A stretch of 64,000 bases of DNA from Hyaloscypha bicolor E (lineage: Eukaryota; Ascomycota; Leotiomycetes; Helotiales; Hyaloscyphaceae): NCBI RefSeq assembly GCF_002865645.1, contig NW_020194684.1, forward strand, positions 4,255,952 through 4,319,951, in the 5' to 3' direction. Positions 44,514 to 56,250 of this stretch are shown here, piece after piece; position 1 is the first letter of the stretch, and each line of letters opens with the position of its first letter. The notes beneath the pieces were generated by a model. The model was not told the origin of the DNA. It was given only the letters and a program-made list of their open reading frames with translations, and searched no databases. The position numbers were made by a program, and so were the translations under genes.

Positions 44514-45464
44514 AGCGTACTTTGCGTAGGAGGGCCACGTTGGATTTGCTGGACCAAGAGAGTTCTAGATTGTCGGATAGCTTCTAGACTCTGGTCAGTG
44601 GCCAATCTGGAAGAATTGTAGGGCCCTTACTGTTGACCGAAGGCTCAAAAACTGTCAGACAGTGTTCGATGTGTAGGCTGAATCGAAGTTTTGATTCAAA
44701 CTGGTGCTTGTGCCATATTCTCAAGTATCAGTGTTCACTAATGCATTTATTCCGGAGCTCTTGCGACTCCTAGCGTTGGAGTGCTTAGTTCGGATTCCTC
44801 AAATAGGCGTACAGTAAATAGATAGAAAGATTTCAATTGGAAAACTCGAAACCGGGGTCGGTCGGTCACTCTAATTAGCTAATATCGTCCGACGAGCTCG
44901 ACTCCGGGATGTTAAAGGGGGTTGGTTCTGTTGAAGAAGTGGGACTTCTCTAGCGGAGTCTTTTCCATCGTAGTCACTATTCAAGAAGTCCTGTAATCAT
45001 GGGAAGCATCGATGTCTGTGCTCCAAGGTCATTTCTCCAGTTATCAGCACGGCAGTAATCATCACACTCTGGTCCACTACGGTCCACTACGGTCTAGATC
45101 TCAAGGCGACTTCTGTTGCAAGTGGTGAGACACGACCCTTATATCGACGAGTCAGGGACCACAATTATGCACCTAAAGCTCTTCCATGATGCAAGAGGGA
45201 CTGTAGTAAAGTTCATTGAATTGATAAGTTGGGGCCAGGCAACGATTCAAAGTACCCTAGTGCCATGCCGCCCAGCCTAGCTTCAACCCTACGGCCACAA
45301 ACATCCTCTAGCGGTCCTGCACTCCACAACATAATGGCTCCATGAGAGAGAGAGAGAGTCTGACAGCCTGACAGCACAGACTAGACAAAAAGTAACAGCA
45401 ACTAGCGCAATATCAATGACCTTAACTTCAAACAATACGCAAGAGCAAACGCCACATTCCGCAC
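44514..45464. other. Intergenic, no gene recognised
   Basis: About 950 bp between two minus-strand genes. It holds a GGTCCACTAC tandem pair near 45069-45090 and a (GA)7 run near 45344-45357, but no supported frame. It should include the promoter of the 44513 gene and... the 3' region of none downstream except the large gene ending at 45465. Confidence 0.45.
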
Positions 45465-48400
45465 CTATGGGCCGACCTCATCCTGGCCAGATCCAGTGGT
45501 GCTTCTTGACTTCATACGAGATTTGATGACCGTTCGAGCTTCCTTAACCCATCCTTGGACTTTCTCTCTCAATCTATGGTGATGCATTCTTTCGGCAAAA
45601 CGGCGAAGAGGTTTGGACTCGGTGCTTTTGCTCCTGCTGTGCAGATTACATGCAGATCTCTGTGCTATTGGTGCTGTAGCCTCTGGTAGATTTCTGTCTC
45701 TCCACGTGAGATCATCGTACGATTGTGACCCAATCCTATTGGCATAGGGAGGTGCAACCCGAGCCGTCAAATTGGAAAGTCTGCCTCGCATACCACCATG
45801 GCCTTGCATATGAGAAGTATTGTCAGAAAGGACGTTACGAGCCTCATGGGCAAGTAAGGGTTTTGTTGACTGAGGTTTTGAAATGTCGAAATCCATGGTC
45901 GGAGATGTGGTTTTAGGTGCAAGATGCGACTTTGGACTTAGCAATGACGTTGAGGGACGAAAGGACTCGGATCCAGTATTGCTGGCCACACTAGTCTTTC
46001 TAGAGTGAAGATGCTGGCTTACTTGTCGGAAAATGTTGTCAATTCCAGAAGTGGATGTGAACAAGTCTTTGTGGCTGGGTAAATGGAATCCTGCAGCCAC
46101 CCCTGATTCTCCAGATTCTCGATTCACACGAACAGTCCCAAAGGTAGAAGTGGATGCTCGAGTAATCTTCAGTCTGAACTTTGGTGGCTTAGGGTTTGCA
46201 GGTTTCTCGCTTTGGGCCGGTTCCTGTACAGGAGCGTCTGGGTCAGGAATCGAGCAAGTTTGAATCTCCTCCCTCTCCCACGGTCTGGGACTGGGTGGGG
46301 AACGCGGTCGCAGATTCGTAAAACTCTTCATCTTGAGTTTGAGGCGGGGCAGAGGTTGTGATATTGTCGGCGAACCTGAAGACGGTGGCTGCTCCGAAAT
46401 AGCTTCACTAGATCGTGACCCAAACGCAGCCCGAGCCTTTAATACCTCTTCCTTTGGAGGAACCGGAGGCCCTTGGGCCGACACGACCTTGTGGGATTCG
46501 TGGCGTGATTCTTGCACCGGCGGAGGGCTCAGCTCTGGTATCAAGGGAGAGAAATGATATGGCATCTCATGTGCAGTTGATTTGAGGGCATTAATTGGTG
46601 ATGTGGCTCGGACCAGCGGTTCAGCCGGCAGAGTTGGCAGAGCCTTCATCAATTGGGGAACACTGTTCTTCAATTTCAATTGCCTTGCTGGTGATATTGG
46701 CTTCGGGGCGAGCATTGGAGAACTGGAACGTGGTATAGCTCGTATTGCCGTTTGGTTGTTGAATATGGGCGCATCAAATCCTTCATATGTCGCAAGAGTC
46801 GGTGCAACTGCTTTTCGACCTCCATTATAAAGCTGATTTCGCTTCGTTGGTTGAATCTGAGTGCTAGCATGAAGTTCTTTTGTAGAGGGTCTATTGGAGG
46901 AAGTGATGATAGGCGACTGAGCGTGATTTATATTTGTGCTGCATAGCACCGACCCATTCGGGTAGGGTGGGGTTAAGATTGGGGTCTCAATAGGAGCTGT
47001 GAACACCGGCTGCGCCTTCGCGGGGTGTCTTCCTCGATTTGATTGCTCAAGAGTTTTTAGGAGGTCGGTCAACTCAGCAAATCCTGGATCCATGGGTTTG
47101 AATCCACTGCTAGAGCGGAGTCGACTCTGGCTTGAAGTCGACGCAGACGCGAAGTTTGACCCCTGTGCAGCTGTTTCCATATCTCTCGACCTGGAAGAGT
47201 CAGGCAGAGAAGTCGAAGCCCGAGGAAGCTGGACCGGATCTGGGGAGGCCCGGGCATGGGTCGTGGTGTCTATGCTCCGCTCTCCCTCATGAGTTGTGAT
47301 GGCATCGGTCCGTGATCCACTTCTGGTTGAAGGAAGGGACGATAAACGAGGTGGATACGCATCACATCTGTTGGAGAAGCTCGACATGAACTGAGTTTCT
47401 GCAATCTTGCCCCTTTTTCCTCCAAGTACTTCACCATTCAGGTTTCCAGAAGTAACCTCTTCTGACTCATTTTGAGATACGGAAACCTCGAACGAATTCG
47501 TTGGGAGAAGTCCAAAAGCTTCTTCAACATGTGTACTCAATTCTTGAGCCCCGAATCCTAGACCTGACAATCTCACAATCTTCTTATCGATGGAATTGTT
47601 GGTTTCTCGGATTGAAGTATGTCTCTTGTTGTGTGAAGGCTGGACTGATTCAAACTGCTCTCCACTCAGCAGAGCCACCATTCGGTTTTGGGTGCCTTCC
47701 AATGGCTTTGGGTTAGCCGGTGTTGGTGTTGGGGAAGAAGGAGGTCGAGGACTACTGCTCAATCGATGCACCCGAGATTCCATGGATGGAGGACGCTCAG
47801 CACTTGCGCGCCGCTCCTCGGGAATCGTTTTGTCGATACTGAAATGTGGCGGTGAACCCAGCGACTCTTCTGCCCGGTTGTAGCCATCGACCTCAAAGTC
47901 TTCCGTGTAGTCGTAGTACAGCGGAGAAGGCGGGGCCAATTTTCCTGGTGTTGTGGCATTCGATGTCCCGGACACAGTGGCGTAAAGATTGACTGTTGAG
48001 GCAAGGCTGAAGGTGCTTCGAGCAGGTGAGGTATTTCCGGACGAGCCATTTCTCCGACTCCAGTCCTGGGCTATATTTCCGCTGCTTTGCCTTAGGCCAG
48101 GACTCGGAGATCGGCGTGGAGGTGAAGGTTGGCTGAGAAGAGAATGAGTAGATCTGTTGGCGTCTTGGCGAAGTGACAAGGGAGGCTTCCGCTTTTGAGC
48201 GTAAAGAGATGATGGTGAAGAAGTACTATGACCTCCCTATAGCCATGTGTTAGTGACTTGCGCCTGAAGTCTGGCGGAGTATCAAAATGATGGACCATGA
48301 CAGACGGCGAGCAAGGCAACCTACATAGGCCTTTCGATCAATCTCTGCACGGCGGCTGTAATCAACAATACCACCATCTGTCAGTGCTGGGGATGATGGA

Positions 48401-49008
48401 CGAAAACCAGGGCGCCTGAGCCGTGCAGGATACGCGAAGGGAGACCGCGGACGTTGAAGGTGTCCACTGCCGTCTTGTTGGCTTCGGAGACTTGCATATG
48501 AGCGATGATTCGACAAGGTGTAAGCTGAATATGATGTTTGTGTCATGGAATAAGATCGATAGTCAGGGTCATTGAAGAGTCGACTAGCAGATTTCTGGCT
48601 TGCAGTCTCGTACATGGAAATGACCTCTGATGTGGTATCTCTCGCATACGAAGGCAATCGCCGCCTGTCGTCGACATTGGGTACTCCAAACGGATGGAAG
48701 GTTTGTCTCGATTTCTGCAAGCCGTCTTCATTGTAGCTCGCACCAATTCTTCGAGGGGTACTCATGGATTGTGGAACGCGAGACGGCTTGATGGAGAACA
48801 TTCCGATATCCCCGGTCTCTGTCGTAGTCTTCAGCATGCTTTTGAATGCCCTCGGGACGGTAGCAGGAGACCGATTCTCGTCAGATCCCCGAGCCATCAG
48901 CCCGTTGACGGTCGGGTCTATCGCACTTCCAGCTCGAGGACGCATCGTGAAGCTCTCACCGATGCTTTTGTCGCGGCTGGCGGGTCGATTGAGGGGTGGA
49001 ATATCCAT
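45465..49008 (-). CDS. Large Ser/Pro-rich disordered protein, unknown function
   Basis: Exons 49008-48325 and 48236-45465 give 1151 residues. The 88-bp intron (donor GTAGGT, branch CACTAAC) joins EIDRKAY to GGHSTSSPSS in phase. Start at MDIPPLNRPASRDKS; upstream codons lack an ATG. The protein is very rich in Ser, Pro, Arg and Thr with many SP/TP sites and PPVPP/PPSP patches, so probably disordered and phosphorylated. A short conserved-looking piece is IVRLSGLGFGAQELSTHVEE. The C-terminus is basic and could be amphipathic (RRFAERMHHHRLREKVQGWV). No catalytic domain is visible. I do not recognise it; a polarity or cytoskeleton scaffold is only a guess. Confidence 0.75.
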
Positions 49009-50530
49009 TGCCAATACCCTGACCAATTTCCAGAGAGACCTCACTCGGTGCAAGATCTACGTCGCAGATAGGTGGCCATTGATGATAGACGTAGCCACAG
49101 ATCTCGGGGTCGGACCAAGGTTGGCAACAGACGGGAAAGGGTATCCTGATAGTAGGGGATGGAGGTTGACTCGAATCAGAATTGGCAGGGACAGTTTTGG
49201 TGGGTTGTTTTGCTCGAGACTAGCAAAACCTTGCGAAAGGGGAAGTAACAACACAAGCGTAATGCCACCTCACATTTTCAATGATAGGTTCACAACAACA
49301 GCTCGAAGCAAGCAAACAAACAAATAATCGATGGCGTGGACCGGGATGGCCACCAGCTGAACTAGCATGTCGACTTCCCCGTGAACATTGCCAGGATTCT
49401 TTTGGTCTTGAGCAAGTTAATCAACTTCAACTTGAAGATGGATTTGCCATCCCAGTTGCATTGCTGAGGCTCTCTGCCTAGGAGGCGAGACATATCAGCA
49501 CACCATCAAGTGGCAACTTCCTATTTGCAAATCTGAGCCAGTCTGGATCTGCTGAGACTCTGTGGTCCATCCCGCCAGCTCTTGTTCGACAGTATGGATC
49601 AGGGGTTTTCTCTTGATGCCATGTTGCAGAGAGCCCAACAAGCAAGGGCGTCTACTTAGCGATGCATAAATGCACTTCTCTACTTGTTTTATTTCATTCA
49701 GGGGTTATGGACAATCCCAAAAGTTACCAAGGAGAGCTTCAAGGAGATTTCAAAGATTGAAGGAGAGACTTGCGAAATGCCAATCTTTGACTCCCGAGGC
49801 GGCAATTCTACAATATTGGCGAGAAATGAAAACAACAGAGTTGAACTATATTGTGTAACAGATAGTGCAAGAATTCCTAGTGACCGAAGTGGTACGTGGC
49901 ATCTGTTAAAGGAGAGAGGCCAGATATTATTTTCAGACTTTAACAATTCAATCTAAGTCGTATTAGTACAAAACATTATATCCCAACAGAAGGCTATCTC
50001 TTGATATTTACCCATCGATGCTGCCTCCGATGATCGAGCCGACAGGACCCCCCTATCTGTAATGTTGACTCGATTACGAGCCGTCTTCGTCAAAAGGGGC
50101 TCGGTGGGGATGCGCTGATACCACAGCCTTATCCAAGCCTGTCCCATCAAAAAGAATATGGATGCTTAAATGGCTTGGGAAAGGGATCTTCCCCGGTAAG
50201 TTTGGCTGTGCGCTTGAAATGTCCATGGCCATAGTACTCTGGCATGCGCGGACATCAGCCACGATTGGATCGGTGGCGTGTCCTCCCTCAATTCTTGAAG
50301 CGGTAGTCAGCGGGAGGTCAAGGGGTCATGCCTCTGCCATTATCGTGGGCATCTGCTGGGGCTTATATAACGAGACATTGCCTTTTGTCACTCGATTAGA
50401 AATGTCTGGTGTGGTGTAGGAGTGCTTTATTAATGACGGATGAGCCCACCTCATGGACTTTCTAAACAGTTCGTTCATGCGCCACAGGGGCTTTGCCACC
50501 CCCCCCCCCCCCCACGGACCTCCGCTTGCA
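49009..50530. other. Gene-poor region, no supported gene
   Basis: Short frames on both strands (for example 48764-49327 plus overlapping the previous gene, 50162-50419 plus) lack recognisable motifs. A run of 15 C residues lies at 50499-50513, just left of the inverted-repeat element. Confidence 0.45.
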
Positions 50531-51205
50531 GTCACATGCGAAAACTCCCTGTTTTCTGGCAATTTTTGACTGCCAATCTCTTTTTCAAACTATAAATTAA
50601 CTTTTACCACGAATTTCTTAATAAAAAGTAAATATTTGGAAAGGCCTCCTTTAATGTATCTTGAATATCTATTAGTCTAAGAGTTTAAAAGAAATGTTGA
50701 ATGCATATGGTTGTCGTGAAAGATGATTCATTGAGTTCTGTCTGAGAAACTAGCTAAGTAGGACTCGCTTGCGTGCAAGTGCCAACCTGAACCTGCTAGC
50801 CTGCCCTGCAACATAAAATTAATGAAGAACCTATTTAGAATCTGATATACTTCTTGTTAATAGGGGCCGTAATGTAGTAAAGTTTTATTTGTTAGTGTCG
50901 GTTCACCAGTAACGCATGGCACCGTCACGTAGGCGTGGAAGTGCTATTTGCATAAGGTTGGTGAAGTTGTTGTTGTTCAGAAGTAAGGATCGCAGTATCG
51001 TGGTGTTGATATGCGATCCCTAAATCTGCTAAGCCTAAAGGGGACTAGTCTACCGGTCGAGTCACGCCTGCGACGCGAGCTCACATGACTAGTCACATGA
51101 CTAGGAAATTCGCAGTGCAGCTATTCCGACAGTTAGGAAACAGTTTTGCAATAAAAAGTAGGTTTAAGTGAAATTGCCCGAAAACAGGGAGTGTTCGCAT
51201 AGGAC
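50531..51205. mobile_element. AT-rich element with 30-bp terminal inverted repeats
   Basis: The segment 50536-50565 (ATGCGAAAACTCCCTG...) is matched by the reverse complement of 51171-51200 at 28 of 30 positions. The match weakly extends outward to GTC/GAC at 50531 and 51205. The 665-675 bp interior is AT-rich, has no coding frame, carries AATAAAAAGTA near both ends and a 12-bp tandem pair (TCACATGACTAG) at 51081-51104. This is the structure of a non-autonomous DNA transposon (MITE-like). No clear target-site duplication was found. Confidence 0.6.
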
Positions 51206-51791
51206 AAGTGGCCATGATACACAACCGCCTGAAAATCAAACCCCCGATTAATTTCTTTCGCAGCCAGCACACTTAGGTTCCCTTTAAAAAATAAAATCAA
51301 TTAATGCGCAGTCTATAGGGTTGCCTTCTGTAAAATTGTAAAAATTTAATTGTCATTGTTATGGAAGTTATTATAGAAAATGACGATTTTCGGCCCGGAT
51401 TTCGGTGCATCACGACTACAGTAACCGGAGGCGCATGCCCCCCTTCCCCTTCCATGTCCCCTGTCGTAGAAGACACGCTGTTCTGAACTCCCGCTGCTTA
51501 TCAAAAGACGCTAGAGGCGGAGGCGGAGGGTGTATATTTTTAGCGAAGCTGGAGAGCCAGCTTGAATAAAGGGACCACATCTCCTCAATTCTCCTCGGCC
51601 ATTCTGCTTTCCAACCAAACCACCTTCTTTTTGACAACCATTCCAGAGGTCAGTTCTGCCTACCCACCTGTTTGCTGCACTTTGCCCACTCTCTACTTCC
51701 GTCCCAGATCGATCTATTCCTGGATTACTCTGGAACTGACGTTGTCCTGACGCTTTGGCAGGCCCGCCCGTGAACTTCAGTTACAGTCGAC
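51206..51791. promoter_or_regulatory. PDI upstream region
   Basis: About 590 bp before the PDI start. The proximal half is C/T-rich (CTCCTCAATTCTCC, CCACCTTCTTTTTGACAACC), typical of leaders of strongly expressed fungal genes. No unfolded-protein-response element was recognised with confidence. Confidence 0.4.
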
Positions 51792-53623
51792 ATGCGGACT
51801 TTCACGACAGTGGCCATTGGCCTCTTGAGCGCTACCATTGCCTCCGCTTCAGATGTTGCTTCCCTCACAAAGGACACCTTCCCCGACTTTGTCAAGGAGA
51901 ATGACCTGGTTCTTGCAGAGTGTAAGCCACCTTCAGCCTCGGCGCAACCTCAACCCGTATTTGACAGCTAACACTTTTTGGCCTTTTAGTCTTCGCAGTA
52001 TGTCCCATTTGACCCCGCACATTTTCAGAACTTTGCTAACGTCCTGCTCTTCAATCCAGCCATGGTGGTGAGCAAATTCTCTGGAAGACACCTGTTCTCA
52101 CTAGATTACTAATGATTCTAACAGTGGCCATTGCAAAGCTCTTGCTCCCGAGTACGAAGAGGCGGCGACCACATTGAAGGAGAAGAACATCAAGCTTGCT
52201 AAGGTTGACTGTACCGAGGAGGCGGACCTCTGCCAATCTTTTGGTGTCGAGGGATACCCAACACTGAAGGTTTTCCGTGGCCCAGACAATGTTAGCCCAT
52301 ACTCTGGTGCACGAAAGGCTCCTGCGTAAGTGAATCCAGATATTTCCGATCTGTCGATAACTGACTTTCACGTCTAGGATTGTTTCGTATATGACCAAGC
52401 AATCCCTCCCTGCCGTGTCAATCTTGACTGCTGAGACACTTCCCGATTTCAAGACTGCCGACAAAGTCGTTTTGGTTGCATACTTTGCGGCTGATGATAA
52501 CGCATCAAACACCACATTCACTACCGTTGCCGAGAAGCTCCGTGACGACTACCTTTTTGGTGCGAGCAGCGATGCGGAGGTCGCCAAGGCTGAGGGTGTT
52601 GAATTCCCATCTCTTGTTCTCTACAAGTCGTTCGATGAGGGCAAAGCTGTTTTCAGCGAGGCTTTCGATGTAGAGGCTATTGAAAAGTTCGCCAAGACCA
52701 CATCCATCCCATTGATTGGCGAGGTTGGCCCAGAGACCTACGCTGGCTACATGGCCACTGGCATTCCGTTGGCATACATCTTCGCCGAGACCGAGGAGGA
52801 GCGAACCACCCTCTCCACTGCCCTCAGAGACGTTGCCGAGCTTTACAGAGGCAAAGTTAGCTTTGCCACTATTGATGCTAAGGCATTCGGCGCCCACGCT
52901 GGCAACCTGAACCTCAAGGCTGATATATTCCCTGCTTTCGCCATCCAAGATACCGTCAACAACAAGAAATTCCCCTTTGACCAGGAGGCCAAGATCACCG
53001 CCGAGCTCATTGGCAAGTTTGTTCAGGATTTCGTTGATGGAAATGTTGAGCCCAGCATCAAGTCCGAGCCTATTCCGGAGAAGCAAGATGGCCCTGTCCA
53101 AATCGTTGTTGCCAAGAACTACGATGACATTGTCTTGGATGATGCCAAGGATGTCCTGATTGAATTCTATGCGCCATGGTGTGGACACTGCAAGGCTCTC
53201 GCACCCAAGTATGACATCCTCGGCAAGTTGTATGTTGATGCTGGCCACGAGGACAAGATCACCATTGCGAAGGTCGATGCTACATTGAACGATGTCCCCG
53301 ATGAGATCCAGGGCTTCCCAACCATCAAGCTCTACAAGGCTGGTGATAAGAAGAACCCAGTTACCTACAGCGGAAGCCGTAGTATCGAGGATCTCATCAA
53401 GTTTGTCCAGGAGAACGGCAAATACAAGATCGAGGTCGCTTATGAAGAAGAGACCGAGGAGGCACAGAAGCCAGTCGTTGAGTCAATGGCCGAGCAAGCT
53501 GCTGCTGCCACCGAATCTGTCAAGAGCGCTGCTGAGGAGGTCAAGGAGACTGTTTCATCCAAGGCGAGCGAGGCAACTGAAGCTGCTAAGACCGCTGCAG
53601 CTGAGGACCATGATGAGTTGTAG
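51792..53623 (+). CDS. PDI1: Protein disulfide isomerase
   Basis: Exons 51792-51921, 51990-51997 (8 nt), 52060-52067 (8 nt), 52125-52325 and 52378-53623 give 530 residues. PDI forms and shuffles disulfides in the ER. A signal peptide covers about residues 1-20. Thioredoxin domain a holds [14 protein letters not shown] (Cys49, Cys52) and domain a' holds [14 protein letters not shown] (Cys384, Cys387); the b and b' domains lie between. The tail is Ala/Glu-rich and ends in the ER-retention signal HDEL. The two 8-nt exons encode the end of FFA and PW plus two bases of Cys49; both are required to make LVLAEFFAPWCGHC. Introns are 68, 62, 57 and 52 bp. Confidence 0.96.
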
Positions 53624-54081
53624 GGGCGGAGGAATTCGAGTAAAAATCTTTCGTTGCACTCTGTATTATCTCTCTTCTGCGAACTCAGAGGCGTGTTGGC
53701 AATACATGGTCCTTCTCGGAGTGATGAATTTGGTCCTGGGAACATTGGGATTTGAGATTTGCATTTTCCGAAACCAGTGCATTAGTTGAATATAGTTGAC
53801 GTGAACGTGAACAAATGGGCAATGAAAAAACACAGCAGTTTACAGTCCTGGCTCCAAATGACATGCGCGTGGTCCTGCCAGCCATCTCTCCCCTTAAATT
53901 TGCCTCGTTTGTCAGCCGCGAGCTTCCGCGGAAGCTCCACCCTTTTTCCGGAGGACGTCAAGCTTTGGGCAAGATCATCACGAGAGCAACCAATTGATCA
54001 TCACAAGAGCTTCCAACCTTCGTCATTTCGAATCCAAACTCCTCCACGCCGGAACTCTTCTATTCAATCGTAATAATCACG

Positions 54082-54670
54082 ATGGCATCGCGGATACTCT
54101 CACCAGCAATGCGCGCTGTCGCGTCGCCATGCACAGCTCTCCGGACTACCAGAAGCTTTCAACCGTCCTCCCGAAGACTCGCAGATGTTGCCGCGCCGTT
54201 GCCAGTACGAAAGCCAGTCGGTGCCTTTCGAGGAGGGTCAGTTATTCATCCTATACTTCCGCCCTCCCAGTTGCTTCGGAGCTGTCCAAAACTATCTCCA
54301 ATCGTTCCTCCCTGTGGAAATTTGCCACGACCACATTAGCTGATACTGCCTCGCTCCAGATTGTTCGGATTTCTTCTCGGAAGCACACTGGCAGGAGGCG
54401 GGGTCTACTACTACATCTTGGAGGAATACAAGGTCTCGAATGAGCTCCTGACGGAAGATATCTACGTGCGTTATTGCATTTAGTTCTTTTCGCAACTTAT
54501 ACACAGTAGATGACCTTCTGAATCGGCGGAGCTTTGCTTCGACTCGCGAGTAATTTGAACATTTGCTTACTTGCTTCCAACAGTCTTTGCAGGCCTCGGT
54601 GCAACGGGTCCATACCTACGTTCAAAGTTTAGAGGAGAAGATTGATGAGTTAAACAAAAAGAAGAAATAA
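54082..54670 (+). CDS. Small mitochondrial-type membrane protein, unknown
   Basis: Exons 54082-54236, 54360-54465 and 54584-54670 give 115 residues. The first 50 residues are Arg/Ser/Ala-rich without acids until late, like a mitochondrial presequence (MASRILSPAMRAVASP, TTRSFQPSSRRLADV). One Gly-rich membrane span follows (GGLFGFLLGSTLAGGGVYYY), then a charged coiled coil (EEYKVSNELLTEDIY, VQSLEEKIDELNKKKK). I remember this layout as a conserved fungal protein of the inner mitochondrial membrane but cannot name it firmly; a MICOS- or cytochrome-oxidase-associated role is only a guess. Introns are 123 and 118 bp. Confidence 0.75.
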
Positions 54671-55019
54671 GTGGGCACGGACATGAAATAATACGGTAGA
54701 ATGTGCATGTTGTGGAATTTGGAGCGGTTTCTTACTCAGTAGTGGTTTATGGCAAATTCCAAGTCTGTGGATGTACCAACAGTTAGGAGATAGCAGTCTT
54801 ATGACTGCAAGCATGGGATACTAGGCAGCAAATACATGCGTAATGCAAGCATTTCAAATACCATCTCCATGATTGAGCATTTCTGAAGTCCAAGGTTCAA
54901 AAGATACATGTGAAAGTGCTAGCCTCGCCTCAACCCTTGAAAAACATTTCGAGAACCCCAGGCGACTTGTCATCTACAACGTTTCCAGTGCAACACCACA
55001 CACATGGTTTTATGACACA

Positions 55020-56018
55020 ATGATTAACTTCGGCGTCAGAGAGGTCGCAAATTCGAGGGCTACAGCCGCCCCAGGATGGGCCTATGTTCCTGATACCAGC
55101 GTCAATGCTTCGGTCACAGCCTTACAGCCTTCTTCCCGCACACGCGTTCGCAACCAGCCCACAGCAAGCCTGCATGAGACCACCGCAAAACAAGAGGCGA
55201 AGATCCTACGAGAGCTTGCTGCTCTGGACCGCGAGAACCACCGTGACGTCTCTATCCCGGTGCCAATACGGCATAAAGACAATGCTGGACGAGGTATAAA
55301 TCCAGCTCCTCCCAAGGCTAGTTATTCCGAACATATCTGACAATTACAATCACCAGTAAGCCATGGCAAAAGCACTCCCGCCGTCCGCAAGATCCTTCAG
55401 TCCCAAAAGACCTTCGCAAACCATCTCTCCGACTTCGAAGCTTTCTCGTCTCTCCCTGTGCCCTCCCAGCCTACAGTTTCAACACCAGCTGCACCAGCTG
55501 TACGAGCCACGCCCACTTTAACAGGGCTAGCAGCAGCCGCAACTGCCCCTCATCTCACCAGCAAAGGGACCCGTTCTCACAAGAAGAAAGACCTAAATAC
55601 AGTCTCGACACCGACCCCGCTCCGCAAAGTCTCCACCGCCTCCCAATCCTCCACACCTCTCCCCATTAAATCTGAACCCAGCCAAGATATCCCCATGCCC
55701 GACGCCCCCCTGCTCTCCCAGGGGAACTCCACAATTCCTACCCCTCACCCAGGAGACAAAGATCCGTTGCTGGTATCGAGGATACCGACAATGCCCGCAC
55801 AAGAGGAGATCGAGAAACTTTTGGCCGCGCCGCCAATGACTTATAACGAGGCGAGAGGACCATGGGTGTACGAGGATAGGATGAAGCCGATCAGGCAGTT
55901 TTGTGAGGTTTGTGGGTATTGGGGGAGGGTTAAGTGTAAAGGGTGTGGAGGAAGGGTTTGCGCTTTGGAGTGTTTGCAGGTTCATCAGGAGGAGTGCTTT
56001 ACTAGGTATGGTGCATAA
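55020..56018 (+). CDS. VPS71: SWR1-complex zf-HIT subunit VPS71/ZNHIT1
   Basis: Exons 55020-55293 and 55357-56018 give 311 residues. VPS71 (Swc6, ZNHIT1) is a subunit of the SWR1 remodeller that exchanges H2A for H2A.Z. The C-terminal zf-HIT domain shows CEVCGYWGRVKCKGCGGRVC followed by ALECLQVHQEECF, with the Cys/His spacing of a cross-brace finger. The N-terminal part has TAAPGWAYVPD, LHETTAKQEAKILRELAAL and KILQSQKTFANHLSDFEA, shared with fungal homologues. The middle is Thr/Pro-rich. Start at MINFGVREVANS; 49 more codons upstream are open but lack family resemblance. Convergent with the kelch gene. Confidence 0.9.
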
Positions 56019-56250
56019 AATTGGGCTGGGAATGGGGAATGGGGAATGGAGAATTTGGCGTTGTGGCTTTTTCAGAGCGGGACTGCTCTTCCCGCATGAG
56101 TAAGAATAAATCTATGAAGAATCTAGCATAATTTCTTCTTCATGATTAACCTTGGCAAGAACGGTCACCCTCCAAGAGTTGTCTCTATCACGTTACGGCA
56201 TTGCCTGGAAGGAAAAGTTGACCCGTTCTCATTTACAATTTCTTTTTTCA

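Noticed and set aside
50162..50419. Plus-strand frame of 85 codons
   Set aside because: No motif or splice continuity, in a gene-poor stretch next to a repeat element.
50499..50513. Run of 15 C as a functional element
   Set aside because: Homopolymer tracts are prone to slippage and assembly error; nothing else supports a role.
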